Assembly (NCBI GenBank): GCA_012976225.1
Contig: JAAVVG010000018.1
Location: 582,882 to 646,881 of the forward strand
Direction of reading: 5' to 3'
DNA length: 64,000 bases
Origin: Golubevia sp. BC0850
Lineage: Eukaryota; Basidiomycota; Exobasidiomycetes; Golubeviales; Golubeviaceae
The notes beneath the pieces were generated by a model. The model saw only the letters and a program-made list of their open reading frames with translations. It was not told where the DNA came from and did not search any database. Below are positions 10,947-22,177 of the stretch, in pieces (within the stretch, counting starts at the first letter, position 1; each line of letters opens with the position of its first letter). The position numbers were made by a program, and so were the translations under genes.

Positions 10947-11618
10947 CTAAACCAAACCACCCTTAGGAGCGACGGGCATTTTCAATTCCTTAGCTCTCTT
11001 GATGGCCTCCCTCTTCTTCCTTTCCTCGACTCTCATCAGATAGAAATCTCGATGTAGAGCATACCTTTCATGTTCTTTCGGACCAGTCGTATCAGCAGCA
11101 CTATTAGTCGTAGTCGTAGTAGGAGTAGGAGTAGAAGCAGTAGCGCCTCTCCCTGAAGGTTTCACTTCCTCAGAACCACTTGCACTAAAAGGTGAGCTTA
11201 AAGTCTCTAACCAACTCTTTTCATTTTCTTTCTTTTGCTTATCTTTCTCACTCTCACTCTCTTTCTCTTTCTCTTTCTCTTTTTCCTTCTGTTTTTCCTT
11301 TTTAGCTTTCTCTCTCTCCTCCCATTCTTTCTTCACTTTCTCTATCTCTTCTTTTGAAACTTTTGAACTCAAACTTCTTTCCCCTGTTCCAACTATGGCT
11401 ATGGCTTCCGACTGAGTTGTTGAATTTGGTTTCAATCTGGTTGCGAAATGTCTGTCTGCTAAATGAGATTGACAAGTTGCGAACCAATCTTGAGTTGGAA
11501 TTGAATTTGAAACTAAGATGATTGAGGAAAGTCTAGAGCAAACTAAACATTGATAAGATGAAGAGGCTAACCTTCGAATGTAATGATTCGCTTGAGAAGG
11601 TGGATTTGTAGAGGCCAT
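10947..11618 (-). CDS. VFA1: Vps4-associated protein 1 (Vfa1-like)
   Basis: Predicted 223 residues, single exon. The N-terminus carries a zinc-binding pattern typical of Vfa1: CLVCSR near residue 24, then DWFATCQSHLADRHFAT about 20 residues later. A highly charged Lys/Glu coiled-coil middle follows. The conserved C-terminal end contains ALHRDFYLMRVEERKKREA and a final PVAPKGG, matching the Vfa1 pattern of a helical end that contacts Vps4. Family knowledge: Vfa1 binds the AAA-ATPase Vps4 and supports ESCRT-III disassembly at endosomes. I chose the ATG at 11618 (MASTNPPSQANHYIRRL). The frame is open further upstream to an ATG at 11693, but that would add a hydrophobic segment (ASIAILTLILILSSF) unlike a cytosolic endosomal factor. 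Confidence 0.75.
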   Translation of the reverse strand: MASTNPPSQANHYIRRLASSSYQCLVCSRLSSIILVSNSIPTQDWFATCQSHLADRHFATRLKPNSTTQSEAIAIVGTGERSLSSKVSKEEIEKVKKEWEEREKAKKEKQKEKEKEKEKESESEKDKQKKENEKSWLETLSSPFSASGSEEVKPSGRGATASTPTPTTTTTNSAADTTGPKEHERYALHRDFYLMRVEERKKREAIKRAKELKMPVAPKGGLV

Positions 11619-12404
11619 ATTGTAGAAGGAGGATAGGATGAGGATGAGGGTGAGGATGGCGATGGAGGCCAAGGTTGCTTCTCGACTCAACATCTTCAAA
11701 CAGGCACTCCAGCTTCAATCGTCAGCAGGAACTTAAGTCAGATCTACTTTTGATCAACAGTTAAGGAATCATTGCAATTATTTGGGTATGGAATTGAACC
11801 AGAGAGAACTGTGATCACCCTTAGCCAGTAGCCCGTACGTAGCCCTATCACCGTGAGTAGAGTAGATGAGAAATGGAGCATCAGTCGTAGAGGTAGAAGC
11901 AGTAAGGAACTAAATAGATAAAGATTTGAAAGGCGTCTAGCAAGCCTCATTAAAACCAGAAGAGAAGCTCATCACAAGCTGGGTCTCATCCAAGCAGGGA
12001 GAGAATTGAAGAGAACAAGCAAGACTGCAGACTGCTCTCCAGTCTCGCTCTCTCTCCTTCAGGGTTAGATCAAAGCACTTTAGGATCAGTACTCAGTTCA
12101 CCTACTTCAGGTGTCTCTTGAGTGAGACTGTCTCTTCTGAGCCCCTTCAGATCAACGCCCATGCAGGTCGTCTGACTGCAATACTGTATCCTTCTAAAAA
12201 TAGCTGGATTCTGATTGTTTCTCCTCTCTTTTCACTATTCGATCGCATTCAGATTCCTCATTCAGATTCACTCAATCTCATCTGACCTCTAGGAAGAAAG
12301 GTCGATTCAATTCACTCAAGCCCAAACTCTCTCGCAGCATCTCTCCTTCCTCCTTCCTCCATCCTTTCATTCTCCACCACAATCCAAACTTTTCATCTTC
12401 CAAA
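11619..12404. other. divergent intergenic region
   Basis: This separates the minus-strand Vfa1-like gene from the plus-strand SH3 gene and so holds both promoters. Only short shadow frames are present. A C/T-rich leader runs from about 12260 to the SH3-protein ATG at 12405. Confidence 0.45.
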
Positions 12405-14436
12405 ATGGAACCAAGGCAAGAAACTCCTTCATCGTCTCCAGTCGACACCTCCTCCTCCTCAACCTCAACATCCAACGACCCTCCTCTTCCTTCCCTCCCA
12501 CCTTCATCCCCAACTCCAATCTCCACTTCCACTCAACCACGTCGACCTCCCAACAACCTTCCAGCTCAAAGTACAGGTTCAATCCCAACAGAAGCAGCAT
12601 TACAAAGTGCTGGAGTCCTACCTGCTTCAACTGGCGAACCCAACTCTCCTCCTTCTCCTTTCACTACAGCTACTAGCACTTCTACTTCAGATCCTAGAAA
12701 CGATCTAGCTTCACCTCTACCATTTTCAACTTCTGTTCCTTATTCGAAAGTCAATTTTGGGATCAAGGGGAAGGGAAAAGGTGGGAGACCTTTGAGTGCC
12801 GAGGAATGTGGGAAATCGAAAGAGGAGAAAGTGGGTGGGGATGGGAAGGGGAAGGGCAAGACTAATGGAAATGGAAATGGAGATGAGAAAGGGGTTGGGG
12901 GAAGAGAAGAAATCCCTGCACAAGCTTTATTTCCTTCGCCTTCTGGTGGTTTCGTTCCACCTCCTGATGTCGATGGGAAAGAATGGAAATTGAAAGAAGC
13001 ACCTTTACCTAGAAGTTTGGCTAGAGGTGGTCCGGTGGAAGGAGAGGTGAAAGATGGGGAAGGGGAAGTTGATGGATCGAAGGTGAGCTTGCTTCTGGGA
13101 GGGGGGTAGAGATGTCGAAATTGAGAGAGAATGGGAGGGGCAATGGATGCAGTGCAAGGTGGGGACCTGGATCAGCTTCGAACGATCCTCTTCCTGATTC
13201 GGGTATCATCAAAGAATGCCCTGCAGATTCAGCTTGAACATCAAAGAAAGGGTCTCTGATGAAGTAAAGCTGCAGCAATTCCAAGAAATTGAACTACTCC
13301 CTCTCCCCCTTCTCTACCTCCATCAGATCGATCGATCTCAAACTCCAAAAGTCTCATCTTTGCAACAACAAACGAAAGACTCTCAACCTCCAACTCGACC
13401 CCCTTCACTTCCAGCTTCTTCTCAAACAGCCGAATTAATCGCTACAGCTCCAAGTTCTTCATCTTCCAGAAGAACTTCTCAAGCTTCACCTCTTCTAAGA
13501 CCTATTTCTACTAGCTCTTTGAATTCTCATAGAAGCTCTTTAAACTCAATGTTGCTTTCAAGATCAAGTAGTAATGACAAAAGAAGGAAAAGTGGTTTGA
13601 GTAATACTAGTTCTCAATTATCTCCTACTGATTCTTCATTTCAGGGCGCAAGTGGAAGTAAGAGACAGAGTTTTAATTTGAATGATCAGGGAAGTGAGAG
13701 TGGAAATGGACTTGTTGGGATCGGACCAAGTTCTTCTTCTCCAATCAAAAATGGATCTTCTAAATCCTCAAGAAGAGTTTCTAGATCATCTAATTCTGGT
13801 GTTCAAGATGGAGAGAGTTCAGAAAGACCTCTATCTAGCATTTCAGCCGATACTGCTTTAGGAAACGTTTCAACAACTGTTGGATCTCCAAATCCAACTC
13901 ATGAACCTCATCAAAATGATTCATTAGACGAACCTTCATCTTCTTCTTGGGATGATTCATCAAATCGAAATTCCACTTCCAATCGATTATCAAACCTACC
14001 AATTCCACCACCTCTAAAAATCAGAGATTTCGCTTTTTCAGAAAGTGATCCTAGACACGTTGGTGCTAGAGATTTATCAATTCCTGAAGAAAGGTTATCT
14101 ACCGGTTATGGAAATAACAGTCGTTTATCTTCAGAAGAGAAAGAGGAAGAAGATGAATGGGGTCCAGATGCTCATGAACATTCTTATGAAGATGATGAAG
14201 AATTTCAAGAGGAGAGATCAGAAGTTGGTTTACCTGAAGGTTGTTATCAAGTCATCTATCCTTTCGAAGCTGAAAGTGAACATGAGTTGTCTGTCAGTCA
14301 AGGCATGAAGGTTATGGTTGTTGGGGCTCTTGAAGGAGGTTGGGCTATCGTTCAGAAAATTTTGGATGACAATGGAGAAGGTGATAGAGGGTTGGTACCG
14401 GAGGGTTATTTGGAATGGTTGGGTCCGGTAGAATGA
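12405..14436 (+). CDS. Ser/Pro-rich protein with C-terminal SH3 domain
   Basis: Two exons, 12405-13082 and most likely 13327-14436, join in phase 0 to give 595 residues. Donor GTGAGC follows GATGGATCGAAG. The acceptor CATCAG at 13326 follows a strong pyrimidine tract. An alternative acceptor at 13275 is also in phase and would add 17 codons. Most of the chain is low-complexity Ser/Pro/Thr with a Gly/Lys-rich patch near residues 125-170, so it is probably disordered. The last 65 residues form a clear SH3 domain: YQVIYPFEAESEHELSVSQG (ALYDF and acidic RT-loop positions), GGWAIV (the conserved Trp is followed here by Ala) and RGLVPEGYLEWL (the G-x-x-P-x-x-Y end). The E-x-E-x-E-L and GLVPEGYL forms resemble Nbp2-type fungal SH3 domains, but the ligand is unknown. 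A scaffold role in signalling or polarity is inference only. Confidence 0.75.
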
Positions 14437-14904
14437 AGGGGAGCGAGGTCTTTGCTTGTTTGTCGCTCAGTCTCTTTTGCGCAATCTCATGTTCTTTTTT
14501 TTCTTGTACTCAATTCTCCTTTATCTTATTATTTGTAATATCACAAAGTTCAGAAGTCACCCTCTCCCTTTATTTTTTCACTTTCGACTCTTCTGTTTCT
14601 ATTTTGGTCGCTGCGAGTTGGGGAGCTGCTTCTTTAATTTGGATGGCTCAGATCTATCACTTACCTCTGACTCTACACTTCTTGATAATTCAAAATCAAG
14701 ATGGAAGCATCAAGCAGAAGGTGGCTGGAAGTCGCACGGAAAGCTTCTTCGGATGTGGACATCCGAAGAGGGATCGGAACAGCGAGTAGCGCGCACGCTA
14801 AAAGTCGAGGGGAAATTTCTATTCTGCTCTCCCTTCCCAAACATTCACCTCTTTTTCGATTCTTCTTCTTATTGGTCTCTTAAAGACCTGGGGACCTTTA
14901 CGCA
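14437..14904. other. intergenic spacer
   Basis: T-rich 3' flank of the SH3-protein gene and promoter of the beta-glucosidase gene. No supported coding segment. Confidence 0.4.
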
Positions 14905-17900
14905 ATGCTTCTCACACCTTCTTTTCAATCGCTCTTCTCTTCAACTCTCCTCCTATTAACCTCTTTCCAATCAATTCAAGCTCAACCACATTCTTCTTTC
15001 CAACCTAGACAACAAGACGTTCGGTTGGAAGGTCCAATCGCAACTGGTGGAATCTACAACGATGGTTTCGAGAAAGCTAGGAAACTAATCGACACGATGA
15101 CTCTGGAAGAGAAGTTAGTAGAACGCGGGGGAAAGAGATTTCAAGGTGGAGAGACCGCAAGTGCCCCTGTTTAGTGACTGACATCACACACGACCCTTTG
15201 TCTTTGTTATATTCTACTTTTCCTGAATTTAGAGTCAATGTCACAAGTGGATTCTCTGGTTAGTATCCGGTCAGAAGATGAGGAAGATTGCGAGGGACTC
15301 TCTCTGACTCAAACCTTCCCCCCTCTACGCGTCTTATACCCATTGACAGGCAAATGTGTCGGCTTCACCGGAGAAGTTCCTTCAAAGAATCTCAGGTGAG
15401 CAGTTCGAGTGCCACTTTGACAGCTCCCCACAGAGAACGCGCGCATAGACGCTTGAACCCTGTCCACTCTCCCCTGTACGCAGATCTGCTGAAAGCCCGA
15501 AACGAATCTTTTCCCTCTATCATTCTCTACTCTCAGAGCTCTCTGCCTTCAAGATGGACCAACCGGAGTTCGACCAGCTCGTAGAGTCTCTCAATTCCCA
15601 GACGGAGTCACAACGGCCGCTTCCTGGGATCGTTCCTTGATCATTGAAAGAGCAGAAGCTCTAGCTTCTGAATTCAAAGCCAAAGGAATCAACATTTGGC
15701 TCGGTCCAGTGACTGGAGGTCCATTAGGACGTTCACCTCTTGGAGGAAGGAACTTCGAAGGGTGGTCTCCAGACGAGTATTTGACTGGTGTTTGTTCTTT
15801 TTTGACTGTCAAGCACGCACAGCGCAACGGATTGATGACTTGCTCAAAGCACTTCATTGGATACGAACAGGAAACTTTCAGGAATCAGTATAACAATACG
15901 GAACCTTATTCTGTCTATGGTCCGAATGAACAGGAACCGATTTCTGCTGATATTGATGATAGGACGACCCATGAGATTTATCTGTGGGGTTTTGCTGAAG
16001 CGGTTAGAGCTGCTACGGCCACTGTGATGACTAGTTATAATATGGTGAGGTTGTTTCCTGAAAATTGAAGCAGAGTAATGATGCAGAACCTCGCTCTGAT
16101 CTGACTCGCCCTTTCTTCCATCTCTTCGCTACTTTTCTTTTTCTACCGATCTCATCTCATCTTTTCGTTGATTGTCTTAACCAGGTCAACGGAACTCACG
16201 CCTCCTCAAACAACTACACTATCAATCAACTTCTCAAGACTGAGGTGAGTGAACTTGAGTGAACTACTTGGGATCAACCACACATGAAGCGAAGCGAATT
16301 GCAAGACTGAGACTGACTTCTCTCTTCACACTTCATCCCGCCATCCCCTTACGCTTCTCTTCTAGCTCGGTTGGTTTCTGGTGCCTTCTTCTTACTTGGT
16401 CTGCTGCTCTCTTGGGTGTCTGTTCTGACTTGCTTCTTCCTTTCTCTATCTCTTTGTTCTGCTAATTCTCCGCCAGGTTTCCAAGGACCAACTATCACCG
16501 ATTGGGGAGGAGCTTGGGATACTTTTAATCTATCGACCAATGGGTTAGTATCGAATCAAGTTTTTGGTTCGCGTCGACCTTTGGACTCTTCTGACAGCTA
16601 TCAATCTCATTTCTATCATCTCTTTAACAGTGGTGACGTCGAAATGCCAGGCTCTGCTTACGACCAGAAATATGGAAACTTCTTTGGAGCTGAATTGGTA
16701 GAACTTGTCAAGAATGGTTCTATTCCAGAAGCTAGAGTTGATGATCAAGCTCTAAGACTCTTAGGAACAGCTATGTCTCTTCAAGACTTGGATTCTTGGC
16801 CAGAACCTTCATTCGACGTCAGAGACTTGACTCTTCCAACCAACAATGTGAAGAAGGATCATCACCAAATCATCCGAAAGATTGGAGAAGAATCAGTCAC
16901 TCTCTTGAAGAACAACAGAACCGGAACTCTGGGTCTACCTTTCAGAGATCTTTATGAGATGCAAAGCGTCGCTGTGATCGGTCAAGATGCTGGGCCAAAT
17001 CCTAGAGGTGAAAGTGCTTGTGGTCAGGATAGGAACAACGGAATGTGTGATCCAAATGGAAACACTGGAACAATCACGGCTGGAGGTGGATCTGTGAGTA
17101 TTGAACTATTTGAGCTTTCGATCCCCTTCCCACTCAGACTCACTTCCTTCTTTCACCCTTTATCTACTTCTTCTAGGGATGGGCTATTCCCGGTTATGTT
17201 ATTGACCCTCTAGCTGCCATTCAAGCTTATGTTCGAAACGGAGGACCGGATGTCAATGTCAATCTCAATAATCAAGACATCGCCAACGCTGTAGCTCAAG
17301 CTGCTAGTTCAGAAGCCTCGATCGTCTTTGGTTCTGCTTACACCACTGAAGGTCAAGACAGAAGCAACTTGACTCTCAACAACGATGTAGACAATCTGAT
17401 TCTGAAGGTCGCTGAGGTTTGTAACAACACCGTCGTTGTCATTCACTCAGGAGGTCCAATCATCGTCGAACCTTGGATCGATCATCCAAACGTAACTGCC
17501 GTTCTTTTCGCTTACTTCCCTGGTCAAGAGGGAGGAAACTCTCTTCCTTCGATTTTGTGGGGAGAAAAGAGTCCTTCTGGAAAGGTGAGTGGTTCTTTGA
17601 CTTCGATCTTTCCTTCTCAAGTTCGTCTTCCTTGTTTCTTCTCTGACCTAATTTTTTCCCATCCCTGCACTCCAGCTTCCGTTCACTATGGGAAAGAACC
17701 TAGATGACTGGTCACCCAACGGAATCGTCTCTGAAAAGGTTACTGATCCTCAATCCAACTTTACCGAAGCTCTCTTAATCGACTACAAGTGGTTCGATGC
17801 CAAAAACGTTACTCCAAGATACGAATTCGGTTACGGAATGAGTTATACCTCATTTAAGTATGGAAGCCTTTGGTTAGACAACACCTTCGAGAAGGACTCG

Positions 17901-18333
17901 ACTACTATCCAAAAGACGAACGAGAAGTTCTCCCAACATGGAGAAGGTGATTCTCTCTACGACATCTTAGCCACTGCTGGTGTCGACATCACTAATGAAG
18001 GAAAGATGGAAGGAGGAGAAGTGGCTCAGCTTTACGTCACCTTCCCTGAAAACGTCAAAGAGCCTCCAAGACTACTTCGTGGTTTCGACAAGCACTTCAT
18101 TGCTCCAGGTGAAACGGCGACTTTCAAGGTGAGTACAAAGGACCTTCATGTTTGATCTGTATATCGAACTTACTTCTCGTCTTCTTTGCCCGGTTCAGTT
18201 CCCACTTCGTCGTAAAGACTTGAGTGTTTGGTCGACGGTCAGACAAGAATGGTCGATTCCAAAAGGAAAGATCACTCTCAGCGTCGGTTCTTCTAGTCGC
18301 AACATTCACGATACCTTGAAGCACACTTTCTAA
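14905..18333 (+). CDS. secreted GH3 beta-glucosidase
   Basis: Ten exons join in phase: 14905-15113, 15233-15258, 15350-15395, 15537-16044, 16185-16244, 16366-16369, 16477-17093, 17177-17584, 17676-18128 and 18199-18333. They give 821 residues. A signal peptide (LFSSTLLLLTSFQSIQAQ) is followed by the glycoside hydrolase family 3 N-terminal barrel: LIDTMTLEEKVNVTSG, CVGFTGEVP, ALCLQDGPTGVR, CSKHFIGYEQETFRN and the nucleophile motif TDWGGAWD (Asp293). The C-terminal domain follows (SVTLLKNN, AVIGQDAG, GGGSGWAIPGY, FAYFPGQEGGNSL, LPFTMG). A fibronectin-III-like end includes YEFGYGMSYTSF, VTNEGK-type DITNEGKMEGGEVAQLY and LLRGFDKHF. Family role: hydrolysis of terminal beta-D-glucosyl residues of cellobiose and related glucosides outside the cell. 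Odd points are a 26-nt exon 2 and an apparent 4-nt exon 6. Confidence 0.92.
16366..16369 (+). other. 4-nt micro-exon in the GH3 gene
   Basis: Exon 5 ends in phase 0 at 16244 and exon 7 must be entered in phase 1 at 16477, so direct joining breaks the frame. CTCG at 16366-16369 is preceded by CTTCTCTTCTAG and followed by GTTGGT. Including it restores the frame and produces TELGFQGP, the form expected at this position in GH3 enzymes. The flanking introns are 121 and 107 nt. Confidence 0.7.
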
Positions 18334-18661
18334 GGACTGTAGACTTCTTCAAAACGGACTCTAGACTCTAACTCTGAGCTACTCACATCATCCAAGAACC
18401 CAACTCACACTGTTTCAATTCAGACTTTCCTTTGCCCTTGCTGCCTTTTACTTCACTGCTTACTTTGTAACTTTCATTACTTCCAAATCTAATCATTTTT
18501 TTGCTTTTCTGTGAGACTATCTGCGCGAGGTAAGTCGATCGATGGATGAACTTCTATTACAACAAAGATTGCATGTGGATTTTGGTTCTTAGAATACAAG
18601 ATTGAAGGGATGGGAACGTAAAACAAAGTTCAAGTTATTAGAAGAAAATGGATTGATTCTT
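18334..18661. other. convergent 3' spacer
   Basis: 327 bp between the stop codons of the plus-strand GH3 gene and the minus-strand HAP5 gene. It should contain both polyadenylation regions. No coding segment. Confidence 0.5.
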
Positions 18662-19934
18662 CTAATGAGAAGGAATATGCATTGCAGGATAATGATTTTC
18701 TTCAGGTGGTGGAGATGAATTTGGCGAGTGTGGTAGAAATCTGCCCACTTCAGATTGCTCGTCATGATTCCCATCCCAAGTCTGATTCCCAACTTCATGT
18801 CTGTTCCTAACTTGTCTTTCAGCTTGAGTCCCTTCTTGATCTTCACCTTCATCTTCGAATTCCTTCTCCTTTCCTTTTCCTTTCCCTCCAGTCTTTGACT
18901 TTCCTTTTCTTGAAGAGACGCCACCTAAAGCTCTTTTCTTAGCTTCCTGAGTTTCCTCTCTCGGAATCACATCCACCAGGAAGTCGAACAGATCGCTTTT
19001 CCCGATAGCAGCTGCTATGTCTGATCTTTGGATCGTTCGACGCTTGCTTACACTTGCTTCTACGAAGCCTCGTGCCGTCAGATCTGCTATGAAGAGTTCC
19101 GAGGCTTTTGCAAAGATTAGAGGGGCCTCTGCTGAGATCATCTATGGATAGGAACAGGATAGAGGGAAGGCAAGAAGGGTGAGAATGAAGAGGCAGAAGG
19201 GTGTGGCAAAAGAGGGACAGGACTTTCGGAGCATGAGCTCTGTGAAATTTCTCAATCAGATCGAATAAAGACGTAAATTCCAGGTTCAAATTGGTTCTTA
19301 AACTTGCAGGGACTCTGGGATTCTGAGATCTTCGATTTGTCCTCATATCTCATCTAATCATCTTCTCCATCTCTACCTAGCTAGCTAGCTGACTCACCTC
19401 AACTTCCTCGTCTAACTTCATCACCTTCTTGATCCTAGCCAAAGGTAACTGACCAGGACCGGGTTTGAAATTCAAAGTCTTTCCTTTCCACTTCTTTCCC
19501 TTCTTCTCTTCTTTCTGCTTCCCTTTGACATCGACCTCTTCCCAATCCTTATCATTTCCATCATTTCCTTCTACCCTCCCACTTCCACCCCCTGTTGATG
19601 ATCCCACCTGTTCTGATTGTTCTGTATCTCTGTTGAAGCTCTTGCTGTTGGGGTTTGGAGCTGTAGAAAGAGATTGGCTTGAAGATTTAGAAGAACCTGC
19701 TGCTCTAGCTGGATTTGAAGTTGAGGAGGAAGCTAAAGGAGCACTCTCTACGAAGTTCATATGATATGCCCAAAACTCTCTTTGAAAGTCGTCCAGAGTA
19801 CCAGTGGCTTCCATGACTGGAGTGGAAGGAGCCGATGGAATTGACCCAGAGGAAGATGAACCAGGTGCTCCTGATCCGTCATCCCTTCTGCCTTCATCAT
19901 CCCTTTCTAGTTGCTCTGAATAATTTCTGTACAT
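18662..19934 (-). CDS. HAP5: CCAAT-binding factor subunit HAP5 / NF-YC
   Basis: Two exons, 19934-19398 and 19141-18662, join in phase 0 across a 256-nt intron (GTGAGT...ATAG), giving 338 residues. The histone-fold core spans the junction: LPLARIKKVMKLDEEV, then MISAEAPLIFAKASELFIAD, KRRTIQRSDIAAAIGKSD and LFDFLVDVIPRE. These are diagnostic for NF-YC/Hap5. It heterodimerises with Hap3/NF-YB and, with Hap2, binds CCAAT boxes in the nucleus. An upstream motif (FQREFWAYHMNFVE) matches the short N-terminal conserved segment of NF-YC. Here about 100 residues of Ser/Gly- and Lys-rich low-complexity sequence separate it from the histone fold, longer than usual. The C-terminal tail is charged and disordered. 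The ATG at 19934 is preceded by TGTACAG-like sequence, so a further 5' exon is possible. Confidence 0.88.
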
Positions 19935-20713
19935 GAAGATATGTTAGATCTGGAAGGCTGTGAAAGTAGGTTGAGGTTTTGAGGCTTGGAATGGATAGAG
20001 ATGATACCAGAAGAGAAATGTAATGAGCTACACTGAGATTCTCTTGATGAATTGATCTCTTGTTGAATTCTTTGATTCCAAGTAACTAGGATGGTAGTCG
20101 TTGGAAGTTCTTCTGAATGACAATGATGACAATCAAATGTGGTAGATCGCTATCGATTAGATGGTGGAGGGTTGCAATAATTCTTCTTATTTCGAACAAC
20201 ACTATTTCTTATCCTCGCAACGTTCTCGAACCAGCTCGCTCGATTCTGGATCTTCTTTTGAATTCGAATTCTAGAGAATCACTTCATTGAAGGCTCAAAT
20301 CAAAAACTCAGCAAGTTGTTGTTGCTTCCTTCTGTTGCTACCTTTAACATTGCCAATCTCTTCCTCATATCACCCATCGTCTCTCCAAGGTTCGGTTCGA
20401 CTTTTCTCTCTCAAAGGTTCTACTTAGAATCTATCCATTCCTTGCCGCGTCTACGAGCATCGCTTCAGGCTGCCGATTTGGACGTTGGCTTTCGATTCCC
20501 TTCCAATCCGAATCGAGATTTCAGATACTCAACCACAGGTTCCTCCATAACGATTGATTAACCGAAGTAGTGAGTAGATCGAGTTGCTAGAGATATCTCG
20601 GATCGTCCAATGAGAGCCAAAGGAGCGGGAACTGTCGAACTGACTGCCTTGCCTACTCCACCTGACTCCTCCCTTGCAGTTTTCAAACTCTCCTCTGAAT
20701 TCTTTCCGTAATC
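19935..20713. other. divergent intergenic region
   Basis: Upstream of HAP5 (minus) and of the broken LRR gene (plus). An 81-codon plus-strand frame at 20316-20561 has no recognisable features and I do not call it. Confidence 0.4.
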
Positions 20714-22177
20714 ATGGACCATGGCTTCAAAAGGGAGGCAGCGACCTTCACTAATCTACCTGAGGATCTCGTTCCTCTAATAGCCAAACCCGTCATTGAC
20801 TGGAGAGAGAGAGGGGGTCGGGATAGACTGGAAAGAACAAGTGAAGAAAATGAGAAGGTGAGCTTGCCGCCTTGAAAGATTGCTTTCAACTTCCTATTTC
20901 TGACGCCAGGTCCAAATTCCTTCTCTAGATCTAGAGATTCGACTCTCTCTGCTTTGGCTATGAGTTCCAAACTTAGTTATGATCGATGGCTTCCTTATCT
21001 CCTTCAGAGTGTATCGATTTCACCGGCTAGGATCCACTCCCTCCATTATCGATTTCACCGGCTAGGATCCACTCCCTCCATTATATTCTATGGAGGGACC
21101 CGCAGAAAGGTCGTCTCATCAAAAGCTTACGAGTTTTCTCTGCTCTTACTGAGGAAGATGGTGCTTCCTTTGCGGACCTAGAGGGAGGAGGTTCAGAAGG
21201 CTGCTGGACGAAGCCTTGGGCACCAGGAGGTGGTGGATCTCATCATCAACAACGCTCTTGAGAACTGTCGGAATCTCGAGACTCTGATCCTTCAGGGAAG
21301 TGTCTTTCATTTTCCCCTTCAAGAGAGGATAGAGCAGAGGCGACTTCCCTTCCACTTCCTCACGCACTCTCTCAAAAGGCTGGCAGTGATCTCACATCCC
21401 AGGAATCTTCAGGACATGATGACGGCTCAGAAAATGGGCTGGGTCCTGGTTTTCTGTCCTCATCTACTACAGGCATCTCTTGCTTTCACCATCGATCGTT
21501 CGGCTTATGACTGTCTTCTGGAGTATTCGGAAACCTTCAAAGGTCTTTCGAGAGTCAAGCGACTCGCGATTGTATTGATTTTAGTTTGGGTTTATGGCAC
21601 TGTCTACGACCATGGATGGGAAGGGAGAAGACCGATGGCGGACAGCAACCTGGAGACGACAGCAGTTTCTCACTTTCTTCGGGTTATCAACTCTTTGGAA
21701 GTGAACGGTGGTCACGCAGTTATTACTTCCAGAAAAGACTCAAATTCAGTTGTCTATGCAGACTGGCCTTCAAGTCTCACCCGCTCTCAGTCTTCACTCA
21801 AACATCTCCGTTTCATTACCGTCCATCCTTTCACCTCAAAACGAAGCAAGTTAGATCTCTCCGACTTCAAAGCGCTCAAGATCATCAGTCCGGATGGTCT
21901 GTTTCTGGAGAGACTCAAGGAAGGGAAGCTAGGTTCTTCGCTGTTAAGCGTTGAGACCCTTCATGTTCCTTATCAGCTGTTCGTGGAATCTTCTCCCAGA
22001 GATTCGGACGTTCAAGGAGATATCACACTGTCCACTCTTCTTTCAACCAAGCTTGTTCCCAATTTAAGAGAGATCGTGGTTACAGATAGGCCGATGGATT
22101 CAGATGCTTCAGAGATCACATCGCCTCGATCACTCAAAATGTGGAAAGAGCGAAGGGAAGGTCTGAAAAAAGAATGA
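20714..22177 (+). pseudogene. broken F-box/LRR-like gene
   Basis: A first coding block from the ATG at 20714 reads an F-box-like start (TFTNLPEDLVPLIAKPVIDW) and ends at a good donor (GAGAAG|GTGAGC, 20857). The following block (STLSALAMSSKLSYDRWLPY) is typical of fungal F-box proteins but cannot be joined in frame with the AG acceptors present. A 35-bp tandem duplication (21013-21082) then shifts the frame. Removing one unit restores a continuous reading (IHSLHYILWRDPQKGRLIKS). A further single-base shift and stop occurs near 21179. The last block, open to 22177, is a leucine-patterned C-terminus (NCRNLETLILQG, SLKRLAVISHPRNLQDM, SLKHLRFITVHP). Three disruptions make it a likely pseudogene of the family also seen at 1.6, 3.4 and 27.5 kb. 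Confidence 0.6.
21013..21082 (+). repeat. 35-bp tandem duplication
   Basis: Two exact copies of a 35-bp unit, beginning ATCGATTTCACCGGCTAGGA, lie head to tail at 21013-21047 and 21048-21082. Because 35 is not a multiple of three, the duplication breaks the host reading frame. Confidence 0.9.
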
